Assembly: GCF_025869345.1 (NCBI RefSeq)
Contig: NZ_JAOZVW010000064.1
Location: 1 to 49,358, forward strand
Origin: Sphingopyxis sp.
GTDB lineage: Bacteria; Pseudomonadota; Alphaproteobacteria; Sphingomonadales; Sphingomonadaceae
Length of the DNA stretch: 49,358 bases
Direction of reading: 5' to 3'
Shown: one piece after another, positions 42,743 to 49,358 of the stretch
Numbering within the stretch: the first letter of the stretch is position 1
How the letters are laid out: each line of letters starts with the position of its first letter
Notes under the pieces: generated by a model
Seen by the model: the letters and a program-made list of their open reading frames with translations, nothing else
Told to the model about the DNA's origin: nothing
Databases searched by the model: none
Position numbers and translations under genes: made by a program

Positions 42743-43636
42743 ATGCAACTGAATGGGCGGGTCGCGATCGTGACCGGAGCGGGCGGCGGCCTGGGCCGCG
42801 CACACGCGCTGATGCTCGCGCGGCACGGCGCGCGCGTCGTCGTCAACGACATGCAGGCCGACGCGGCCGAGCGCGTCGCGGACGAGATCGCGGCGGCGGG
42901 CGGCGAAGCGCTGGCGGTCCGCGCGTCGGTCACCGACGAGGCCGAAGTCGCGGCGATGGTCCATTCGGCGACGCTCGCCTGGGGCGGCATCGACATATTG
43001 GTCAACAATGCCGGCATCCTGCGCGACAGGAGCTTCGCGAAGATGGACCTCGCCGACTTCCGCCTCGTCGTCGAGGTTCATCTGATGGGCGCCGCAATCT
43101 GCTCGAAGGCGGTGTGGGACCAGATGCGCGAGCGGCGTTTCGGCCGTATCGTGATGACGACCTCCTCGTCGGGGCTCTACGGCAATTTCGGGCAGGCCAA
43201 TTATGGCGCGGCCAAGATGGCGCTCGTCGGGCTGATGCAGACCCTCGCGCTCGAGGGCGAGAAATACGGCATCCGCGTCAACTGCCTCGCGCCGACCGCG
43301 GCGACCGCGATGACCGACGGCGTGCTCGCGCCCGAAGCGCTCGCGTATCTCGCGCCCGAGGCGGTGAGCCCGGGCCTGCTCGCGCTCGTCGGCGAGGATG
43401 CGCCGACGCGCGCGATCCTGTGCGCGGGCGCCGGCCATTTCGCGGCCGCGAACGTCACGCTGACGGACGGCGCCTTCATCGGGCGCGGCGACGACGCCGC
43501 GACGCGGGTCGCCGCCGAATGGGATCGCATCGCCGACCGGCGCGGCGAGAGCGTGCCGGCCTATGGCTTCACGCAGGCTGAGCGTGAGCTCGCGAGCGCG
43601 GGCGTCACCGCGCCGACGATGGCGGTCCAACGCTGA
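42743..43636 (+). CDS. SDR family, hydroxyacyl-CoA dehydrogenase type
   Basis: A 297-residue short-chain dehydrogenase. It has the cofactor loop VTGAGGGLGRAH, NNAGILRD, Ser in TTSSSGLYGNFG and the catalytic NYGAAK. The blocks around VHLMGAAICSKAVW and YGNFGQANYGAAKMAL resemble the dehydrogenase domain of multifunctional (R)-3-hydroxyacyl-CoA enzymes. ATG 42743 is chosen for GGAAGG six bases upstream; a longer frame from 42707 runs through the palindrome. Confidence 0.85.
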   Translation: MQLNGRVAIVTGAGGGLGRAHALMLARHGARVVVNDMQADAAERVADEIAAAGGEALAVRASVTDEAEVAAMVHSATLAWGGIDILVNNAGILRDRSFAKMDLADFRLVVEVHLMGAAICSKAVWDQMRERRFGRIVMTTSSSGLYGNFGQANYGAAKMALVGLMQTLALEGEKYGIRVNCLAPTAATAMTDGVLAPEALAYLAPEAVSPGLLALVGEDAPTRAILCAGAGHFAAANVTLTDGAFIGRGDDAATRVAAEWDRIADRRGESVPAYGFTQAERELASAGVTAPTMAVQR

Positions 43637-43707
43637 TATTCCCCGGGAGCGTGGCGGACGGGCCGGTCAAGAGCCCGCCGCCGCTGCCGGGCTGAAGGGA
43701 GAGGAAG

Positions 43708-45372
43708 ATGGTAACCGACAGCGAAATGCTGCCCGCCGAGGGCAAGCGCCAGAACGAGACTCTCGTCATCACCGCCTCGTCATTGGGGACGGTGTTCGAA
43801 TGGTATGATTTCTATCTCTATGGCCTGCTCGCCAGCGTGCTTTCGCACCATTTCTTTTCGGGGGTCAACGAAACCACGGGTTTCATCCTCGCGCTGATGG
43901 CGTTTGCCGCGGGCTTTGCGGTGCGGCCGTTCGGGGCGCTGGTGTTCGGGCGCGTCGGCGACGTCGTCGGGCGCAAGAACACCTTCCTCGTCACCATGGC
44001 GATCATGGGGCTGTCGACCTTCGCGGTCGGCTTCCTGCCCTCCTACGACACGATCGGGGTCGCGGCGCCGATCGTCCTGATGCTGCTGCGCCTGCTCCAG
44101 GGCCTGGCGATCGGCGGCGAATATGGCGGCGCGGCGGTTTATATCGCCGAACATGCGCCGCCCGGAAAGCGCGGCTTCTACACCAGCTTCATCCAGACGA
44201 CCGCGATGATCGGGCTGATCCTCGCCTCGACCTTCGTCGTCACGCTGCGCCTGTTCATGGACGAGGACAGCTTCAACGACTGGGGCTGGCGGCTTCCCTT
44301 CCTCTTTTCGATCGTCCTCTTGTCGGTCGCGCTGTGGATTCGCCTCCAGCTCGAGGAAAGCCCGGTCTTCCAGCGCATGAAGGAGGCCGGCGCGACCTCG
44401 AAAGCGCCGCTCAGGGAAGCGTTCGGCGAGTGGCGCAACCTCAAGATCGTGCTGATCGCGCTGTTCGGGGCGGTCGCGGGGCAGGCGGTGATCGGCTTTG
44501 CCGCGCACCTCTATCCGCTCTTCTATCTCGAACGCATCGCGCGGGTCGACGGGGCGACGGCGAATTTCCTCGTCGCCGCCGCGCTGACGATCATCATCCC
44601 CAGCTTCATCTTCTTCGGCTGGCTCAGCGACAAAATCGGGCGCAAGCCGATCATGATGACCGCCTGCGTCATCGCGGTCTTCGTCTATTTTCCGCTCTAC
44701 AAGGCGCTGGTCGTCGCGGCCAATCCCGCGATGGCGGCGGCGGTCGAGCGCGCGCCGGTGCAGGTCGCGGCCTATGCCGGCGAATGCTCGTTCCAGTTCG
44801 ATCCGATCGGCCGCAACAGCTTCGATGCGACGAGCTGCGACATCGCCAAATCCTATCTCGCGAAGAACGGCATCAACTATGCCAATGTCGCGGCGCCGGC
44901 GGGAACGGTCGCCTCGGTACGGATCGGCGCGCGGACGCTCGCGGTTCCCGACCCGGCGGGGCTCGACAAGGCAGGCCGCGCCGCCGCGGTCGCATCCTTC
45001 GACGCCGCCGCGAAGGCCGAACTCGACGCGGCGGGCTATCCCGACAAGGCCGATCCGGCGCGGGTGAACAAGGGCCGGGTGCTCCTGATCCTCTGTACCT
45101 TCGGGCTGCTCGCGACGATGGTCTACGGCCCGCTCGCGGCGCTGCTCGTCGAGCTGTTTCCGGCGCGCATCCGCTACAGCTCGCTGTCGCTGCCCTATCA
45201 TATCGGCAACGGCTGGATCGGCGGCTTCATGCCGACGATCGGCTTCGCGATGGTCGCCGCGACGGGGAATATCTATCAGGGGCTCTGGTATGCGGTCGTG
45301 ATCGCCGCGGTCACCGCGGTCGTCGGCATCCTGTTCCTGCCCGAAACCTACAAGCGGGACATCGAGGCATGA
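43708..45372 (+). CDS. MHS-family MFS transporter with periplasmic-loop insert
   Basis: A 554-residue metabolite:H+ symporter (FEWYDFYLYGLLAS at helix 1, GRVGDVVGRKNTFL between helices 2-3, RLLQGLAIGGEYGGA). Between about residues 335 and 455, where a short loop is expected, there is an extra-membrane domain of about 120 residues with two Cys (GECSF, TSCDI). Similar inserts are known in other long MHS proteins, so it may be normal for the subgroup. GGGAGAGGAAG precedes the ATG. The stop overlaps the glycosidase gene as ATGA. Confidence 0.88.
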   Translation: MVTDSEMLPAEGKRQNETLVITASSLGTVFEWYDFYLYGLLASVLSHHFFSGVNETTGFILALMAFAAGFAVRPFGALVFGRVGDVVGRKNTFLVTMAIMGLSTFAVGFLPSYDTIGVAAPIVLMLLRLLQGLAIGGEYGGAAVYIAEHAPPGKRGFYTSFIQTTAMIGLILASTFVVTLRLFMDEDSFNDWGWRLPFLFSIVLLSVALWIRLQLEESPVFQRMKEAGATSKAPLREAFGEWRNLKIVLIALFGAVAGQAVIGFAAHLYPLFYLERIARVDGATANFLVAAALTIIIPSFIFFGWLSDKIGRKPIMMTACVIAVFVYFPLYKALVVAANPAMAAAVERAPVQVAAYAGECSFQFDPIGRNSFDATSCDIAKSYLAKNGINYANVAAPAGTVASVRIGARTLAVPDPAGLDKAGRAAAVASFDAAAKAELDAAGYPDKADPARVNKGRVLLILCTFGLLATMVYGPLAALLVELFPARIRYSSLSLPYHIGNGWIGGFMPTIGFAMVAATGNIYQGLWYAVVIAAVTAVVGILFLPETYKRDIEA

Positions 45373-46694
45373 GCGGGGATGGCGCGATCGGCCGCCGCGC
45401 ACTGATCCAGGCGGCGGCGGGCGTGGCGGCCGCGCCCGCGCTGCTGGCGAACACATCCGCCGCGACGCAGCGCAAGCCCGCGCCCGGGGGTTTCCTCTGG
45501 GGCGCCGCGATCTCGGCGCATCAGAGCGAAGGCAACAACACGAACAGCGATGCGTGGCTCGCCGAAAATATCCGGCCGACCCTGTTCAAGGAGCGCTCGG
45601 GCGACGCGTGCGACAGCTATCATCGCTATGACGAGGATTTCGCGCTGGCCGAAACTCTCGGGCTCAACTGCTACCGGCTCGGGATCGAATGGGCGCGGAT
45701 CGAACCGAGCGAGGGACATTTCTCCAACGCCGAGCTCGACCATTATGCGCGGGTGCTGACCGCGTGCCGCAAGCGCGGGCTCGCGCCGGTCGTCACGCTC
45801 AGCCATTTCACCGTGCCTTTGTGGTTCGCGAAGCGCGGCGGGTTCGAGGCAAGCGACGCGCCGCAGCTTTTTGCGCGCTATTGCCGCACCGTCGCCGAAC
45901 GGCTCGGCGGGCTGATGCATCTGGTGACGACGTTCAACGAAGCGAATATCGGCCTGCTCGTCGCGCTGTTCCCGCAATCGGAAGCGGGCGCGGCGTTGCA
46001 GCGCGAAGCGCAGGCGGCGCTGGTCGCGGCGACCGGCGCGCCGAAATTCTCGCGCCTCGCCTTCGCCGATCCCGCGGCCACGACGCCGATCATGCAGCAG
46101 GCGCACCGGCTCGCCTATGCGGCGATCAAGGCGGCACGGCCCGAACTGCCGGTCGGGATCACGCTGACGACGCAAGACATCCAGTCGGCGGGGGCGCCGT
46201 CGCTCGTCGCCGACTATGAGCGGCGGCTCTATGGCGACTGGATCGACGTCGCGCGCAGCCACGCCGATTTCTTCGGCGTGCAATGCTATACCCGCCTCCG
46301 CTTCGACGAGCATGGCATGGTCGCGCCGCCGGAGGGCGCCGAACTGACCTTGTCGGGCTATGAATTTTATCCGCAGGCGCTGGCGAATACGATCCGCTGG
46401 GCGCACCGGACGATCGGCAAGCCGATCTATGTCACCGAAAGCGGCGTGGCGGTGGCCGATGACGCCCGCCGCATCGCCTTCAACGACCGCGCGCTCGACG
46501 GGGTGCGCGAATGCCTAGACGAAGGCATATCGGTACACAGCTATATCTATTGGTCGCTTCTCGACAATTTCGAATGGACGTCGGGTTATGCGGTTCCCTT
46601 CGGCCTCGCCGCGGTCGACCGGCAGAGCTTCAAGCGCACGCCGCGCCCGAGCGCTTTTCATTTCGCCGCGATCGCGCGCGCGAACCTTATCTAG
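45369..46694 (+). CDS. GH1 beta-glycosidase, probably exported by Tat
   Basis: A 441-residue family 1 glycoside hydrolase. The N-terminus IGRRALIQAAAGVAAAPALLA looks like a twin-arginine signal. Acid/base E191 is in TFNEAN (usually NEP) and nucleophile E357 is in VTESG (usually TENG). GFLWGAAISAHQSEG and YWSLLDNFEWTSGY are also family motifs. It would remove a sugar from a glycoside in the periplasm. Translational coupling to the transporter suggests the freed part is then imported. Confidence 0.88.
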   Translation: MSGDGAIGRRALIQAAAGVAAAPALLANTSAATQRKPAPGGFLWGAAISAHQSEGNNTNSDAWLAENIRPTLFKERSGDACDSYHRYDEDFALAETLGLNCYRLGIEWARIEPSEGHFSNAELDHYARVLTACRKRGLAPVVTLSHFTVPLWFAKRGGFEASDAPQLFARYCRTVAERLGGLMHLVTTFNEANIGLLVALFPQSEAGAALQREAQAALVAATGAPKFSRLAFADPAATTPIMQQAHRLAYAAIKAARPELPVGITLTTQDIQSAGAPSLVADYERRLYGDWIDVARSHADFFGVQCYTRLRFDEHGMVAPPEGAELTLSGYEFYPQALANTIRWAHRTIGKPIYVTESGVAVADDARRIAFNDRALDGVRECLDEGISVHSYIYWSLLDNFEWTSGYAVPFGLAAVDRQSFKRTPRPSAFHFAAIARANLI

Positions 46695-46781
46695 GGTCAG
46701 GAATCCAGAATCAGACGCCGCCGCCACGCGGGCGACCCGCATCCACGCCGTCCGGATAATGTCGGGAAAGAGGAGCCTTTA

Positions 46782-46818
46782 TCCCCCGTCCGCCACACTC
46801 GGTGGCCGCGACGGGGGA
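46782..46818. other. Strong two-part stem-loop after GH1 gene
   Basis: TCCCCCGTC (46782-46790) pairs with GACGGGGGA (46810-46818). Inside, GCCAC (46792-46796) pairs with GTGGC (46802-46806). No T-run follows, so this may be a rho-assisted or processing hairpin at the end of the transporter-glycosidase transcript. The rest of the 274-base gap holds the palindrome at 46899 and nothing else I can support. Confidence 0.55.
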
Positions 46819-46898
46819 ACAGGTTGTGTGTGCACGAGAAGAACAATAAGAGAACAAATATCGATCGTCAACCCTCTTTTGCATCGGGCGCGGGCCGG

Positions 46899-46914
46899 TT
46901 GACGTAAACGTCAA
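46899..46914. promoter_or_regulatory. TTGACG palindrome upstream of SDR-ECH-MBL operon
   Basis: TTGACGT-AA-ACGTCAA, with perfect 7-bp arms, followed at once by a third TTGACG (46915-46920). Its centre is 62 bp before the SDR start. It matches the 25972 site at all but two symmetrical positions. The pattern recalls, from memory, LiuR-like MerR operators of branched-chain acid catabolism; I could not verify this. Confidence 0.65.
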
Positions 46915-46968
46915 TTGACGCCAAAGCCAAGCCAGAGCCGATAAGGGAAACAGCGAAAGGAACAGGAA

Positions 46969-47745
46969 ATGGCCGAGCAGCCCCGCTTTGATCTGACCGG
47001 GCGCGTCGCGCTCGTGACGGGCGCATCGTCGGGACTCGGCGCCGGTTTCGCGCACGCGCTCGCGGCGGCGGGCGCGAAGGTCGTGCTTGCGGCACGGCGC
47101 GCCGACAAGCTCGCCGAACAGGTCGCGGCGATCGAGGCGGCGGGCGGCCAGGCGATCGCGGTCAGCCTCGACGTCACCGACGAAGCCTCGACCAAAGCCG
47201 CCTATGACGCCGCCGAGGCGGCATTCGGCACCGTCGACACGATCGTCGCCAACGCCGGGGTCGCGACCGAGAAGGTGGCGACGGCGCTAAGCGTCGAAGA
47301 GGTCGACGGGCTGTTCGCCGCGAACGTGCGCGGCGTCTTCCTGACCGCGACCGAAGGCGCGCGCCGCCTCGAGGCGGCGGGCAGCCGCGACAGGCAAAAC
47401 GGCCGCGTCGTCCTCATCGGCTCGATCACCGCCGAAAAGGTCTTTCCCGCGACTTCGGTCTATGGTGCGAGCAAGGCGGCGGTGCGCCACTTGGGCAAGG
47501 CGCTCGCGCGCGAATGGGCGCGGCGCGGGATCAGCGTCAACGTCATCCAGCCCGGCTATTTCGAATCCGAGATGACCGCCGACCTGTTCAATAGCGAGGC
47601 GGGCAAGAAGTTCGTCGCGACTTTCCCGCGCCAACGCCTGCGCCCGCCGAGCGACCTCCACGCCCCGCTGCTGCTGCTCTGCTCGGACGCCGCGCAGGGG
47701 ATCACCGGCAGCGTGATTACCGTCGACGACGGGCAGACGCTGTGA
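46969..47745 (+). CDS. SDR family oxidoreductase
   Basis: A 258-residue short-chain dehydrogenase with VTGASSGLGAGF, NAGVA, Ser in IGSITAEKV and catalytic YGASK. The downstream block ISVNVIQPGYFESEM is classical. It would oxidise or reduce a hydroxyl or keto group with NAD(P). It is the first gene of a three-gene operon with GTGA overlaps. AGGAACAGGAA precedes its ATG. Confidence 0.87.
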   Translation: MAEQPRFDLTGRVALVTGASSGLGAGFAHALAAAGAKVVLAARRADKLAEQVAAIEAAGGQAIAVSLDVTDEASTKAAYDAAEAAFGTVDTIVANAGVATEKVATALSVEEVDGLFAANVRGVFLTATEGARRLEAAGSRDRQNGRVVLIGSITAEKVFPATSVYGASKAAVRHLGKALAREWARRGISVNVIQPGYFESEMTADLFNSEAGKKFVATFPRQRLRPPSDLHAPLLLLCSDAAQGITGSVITVDDGQTL

Positions 47746-48533
47746 GCGGCGAACTGCTCGTCGAGGCGCGCGGGCAGGTCGAGATCGCGACGCTCAACCG
47801 GCCCGAGCGACTGAATGCGCTGAGCGAAGGGCTGGTCGACGAGCTCAATGATTATTTCGGCGGGCTCGCCGGGCGCAAGGACGTCCGCGTCGTCATCCTG
47901 CGCGGCGCGGGACGCGGCTTCTGCGCCGGACTCGACATTCAGGAGGACCGCACGACCGACGAAACGCCGGTGCTGCGCACGCTGCGCACCCAGACGAACA
48001 TCGGCAATATCTACCGCAAGATGCGCGCCTGCCCGCAGCCGATCATCGCGCTCGGCCATGGCGCCGCGGCGGGCGGCGGGCTGTCGCTGCTGCTCGCGTC
48101 CGATGTGCGCTATGCCTCGCCCAGCTTTCGTTGCAACGCCGCCTATATCCGCATCGGGCTCGGCGGCTGCGACATGGCGTCGAGCTATTTCCTGCCGCGC
48201 CTCGTCGGCGCCAGCCTCGCGTCGGAGATGATCCTGACCGGCCGCTTCGTCGATGCCGAGCGCGCGCTCTCCGCCGGGCTGGTCAGCGAGATCGTCGAGG
48301 AGGAGGCGCTGCTGGGCCGCGGTCTCGCGCTCGCCGACGAGATGCTCGCGACCAGCCCGTGGGGGCTGCGCCTGTCGAAGCAGGCGCTGAACCTCAACAT
48401 CGACGCGCAAAGCCTCGACGCCGCGATGGCGATCGAGGATCGGCAGCAGGTGATCCTGTCCGCGACCGAGGATCATAAGGAAGCGCTCGCCGCCTTCCTC
48501 GGCAAGCGGCCGCCGGACTATCGCGAGCGGTGA
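47742..48533 (+). CDS. Enoyl-CoA hydratase/isomerase family protein
   Basis: A 263-residue crotonase-fold protein (RPERLNALS, GRGFCAGLDIQ, HGAAAGGGLSLLLASD). It starts at GTG in a GTGA overlap. The two catalytic Glu of classical hydratases are absent: the first position is Ser (GGGLSL in place of GGGCEL), and around the second the sequence reads RIGLGGCDMASS, with an Asp that may be functional. A hydratase label is therefore uncertain; isomerase, hydrolase or lyase activity on a CoA ester is possible. Confidence 0.83.
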   Translation: MSGELLVEARGQVEIATLNRPERLNALSEGLVDELNDYFGGLAGRKDVRVVILRGAGRGFCAGLDIQEDRTTDETPVLRTLRTQTNIGNIYRKMRACPQPIIALGHGAAAGGGLSLLLASDVRYASPSFRCNAAYIRIGLGGCDMASSYFLPRLVGASLASEMILTGRFVDAERALSAGLVSEIVEEEALLGRGLALADEMLATSPWGLRLSKQALNLNIDAQSLDAAMAIEDRQQVILSATEDHKEALAAFLGKRPPDYRER

Positions 48534-49288
48534 CCGGCACGCTCACCCTCTATGCCTTCAACACCGGCTGGTTCCAGTGCCGGCCGGGCTATTTCATCGA
48601 GGGCGAGGAGGGCGATTATCTCAAGGGGCCGGTTCCGTCCTATCTGATCGATCATCCCGGGGGGCGGGCGCTGTTCGACAGCGGCATGGGCGCGCGCTAC
48701 CGCCGCACGCTCGCCGATGCGCTGCCGCCGAACAAGTTCGGGCTGCAATGGTTCGAGGGGCAGGAGATCGCGGCGCGGCTGAAGAGCATCGACGTCGATC
48801 CGGCGAGCATCGACTGGGTGATCAACTCGCATCTCCACATCGACCATTGCGGCGGCAACGCCAGCCTGCCCAATGCGACGATGATCGTCCAGTCGCGCGA
48901 ACTGGCGGCGGCGCAGGCGGTCGAGGAGCCGGGGCTTTACGAGGCGGAGGATTATGCCACCGGCCAGCCGGTGCGCGCGATCGACGGCGAACTCGACCTG
49001 TTCGGCGACGGCAGCGTGCGGATCGTCCCCACATACGGCCATACGCCGGGCCACCAGAGCGTCATCGTCACGCTGCCGAGCGGGCGCGAGATATTGCTCG
49101 CCGCCGACTGCTGCTACACCGAGCGCAACCTCGATTTGATGGTGCTGCAAAAGGCGGTGGTCGACCGCGAGGCGGGCCTCAAGACGATGGAGTTCCTAGA
49201 CCGCCGCCGCCGCGCCGGCGCCCATATCCTCTTCGGCCACGACGGACGCCAATGGGCGAGTGTCGAGGAGGGGAGGCCGATCAGGTGA
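48530..49288 (+). CDS. Metallo-beta-lactamase-fold hydrolase, AHL-lactonase-like
   Basis: A 252-residue MBL-fold enzyme with HLHIDH (H101, H103, D105, H106), further metal ligands in YGHTPGHQ and LAADCCY, and FGHDGRQW near the C-terminus. This ligand set and length resemble N-acyl homoserine lactonases of the AiiA/AttM type. In this operon it may instead open a lactone intermediate. The start is GTG in a GTGA overlap with the preceding gene. It is complete within the window. Confidence 0.84.
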   Translation: MTGTLTLYAFNTGWFQCRPGYFIEGEEGDYLKGPVPSYLIDHPGGRALFDSGMGARYRRTLADALPPNKFGLQWFEGQEIAARLKSIDVDPASIDWVINSHLHIDHCGGNASLPNATMIVQSRELAAAQAVEEPGLYEAEDYATGQPVRAIDGELDLFGDGSVRIVPTYGHTPGHQSVIVTLPSGREILLAADCCYTERNLDLMVLQKAVVDREAGLKTMEFLDRRRRAGAHILFGHDGRQWASVEEGRPIR

Positions 49289-49313
49289 AAGGAAAGGGAT
49301 GACCTTGCTTTAT

Positions 49314-49358
49314 TCGTCACCCCGGACTTGCTCCGGGGTCCCGCTCAGCGACGGTGAC
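49314..49358. repeat. Start of a palindromic repeat, cut by window end
   Basis: CCCCGGACTTGCTCCGGGG (49319-49337) is a hairpin closely related to the arms of the family 2 repeat at 16387-16464. The complementary arm, if present, lies beyond the window. It begins 25 bases after the MBL gene stop. Confidence 0.6.

Noticed and set aside
46841..46855. GAAC-N7-GAAC, a match to the alphaproteobacterial LexA (SOS) box
   Set aside because: Only eight specified bases, so about one match is expected by chance in a window this size; no SOS gene is adjacent.
46711..47055. Minus-strand open frame across the gap before the SDR gene
   Set aside because: No ribosome site or family motif, and it overlaps the SDR start region and the palindrome at 46899.

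Overview
The window is GC-rich (roughly two thirds G+C by eye). It is densely packed, with many 4-base ATGA or GTGA gene overlaps. It looks like chromosome from an alphaproteobacterium, most probably a sphingomonad (Sphingopyxis-like). This placement is an inference from TonB-dependent receptors inside catabolic clusters, a complete ccoNOQP-GHIS set, frequent TTG/GTG starts and palindromic intergenic repeats. I see no tRNA, rRNA, CRISPR array, insertion sequence or prophage.

Region 1 (1-9731) is the microaerobic respiration block. It holds ccoN-O-Q-P for the cbb3 oxidase, ccoG-H-I-S for its assembly, a tiny secreted Cys/His protein of unknown function, and hemN. Consensus FNR/FixK boxes lie in front of ccoN (230-243) and hemN (8379-8392). 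A DMT/EamA transporter (9747-10658) converges on hemN.

Region 2 (about 10.7-36.2 kb) is a catabolic-looking island built from many short transcription units pointing both ways. Its unifying feature is a 16-bp AT-rich palindrome, consensus ACTTAG-TATT-CTAAGT. It occurs eight times (10760, 12891, 13549, 14694, 22840, 29310, 31833, 35241) and always sits 24-104 bp upstream of start codons. Two MarR-family regulators (13003-13509 and 14156-14590) each adjoin a copy. The putative regulon contains an aconitase-like pair related to LeuC/LeuD, encoded convergently; an FMN reductase; and an operon of acyl-CoA ligase, alpha/beta hydrolase, APH-fold kinase, enolase-like protein, D-2-hydroxyacid dehydrogenase and a second hydrolase. 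It also contains a MetE/epoxyalkane-thiol-transferase-like protein, a second acyl-CoA ligase, an MFS-SnoaL-CMD-SMP30 operon, a TonB receptor, a DUF3237 protein, two nu-class-like GSTs, a class III CoA-transferase and an HMG-CoA-lyase-family enzyme. The enolase-like protein has lost a conserved active-site histidine, so it is probably not glycolytic. The substrate of the pathway is not evident.

Region 3 (36.3-49.3 kb) continues the uptake and breakdown theme without the 16-bp operator. It encodes a second TonB receptor, a secreted type-B carboxylesterase, a third acyl-CoA ligase, a TetR regulator, an SDR of the hydroxyacyl-CoA dehydrogenase type, an MHS-family transporter, a Tat-type secreted GH1 glycosidase, and an SDR/enoyl-CoA-hydratase-like/metallo-beta-lactamase operon. 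A different palindrome (TTGACG-W-AA-W-CGTCAA) is shared by the promoter of this last operon and the GST-VOC operon of region 2. This suggests a second regulatory link.

Intergenic spacers carry at least five perfect or near-perfect inverted repeats with arms of about 20-32 nt, one of them in two copies. They probably act as terminators or are mobile palindromic elements.
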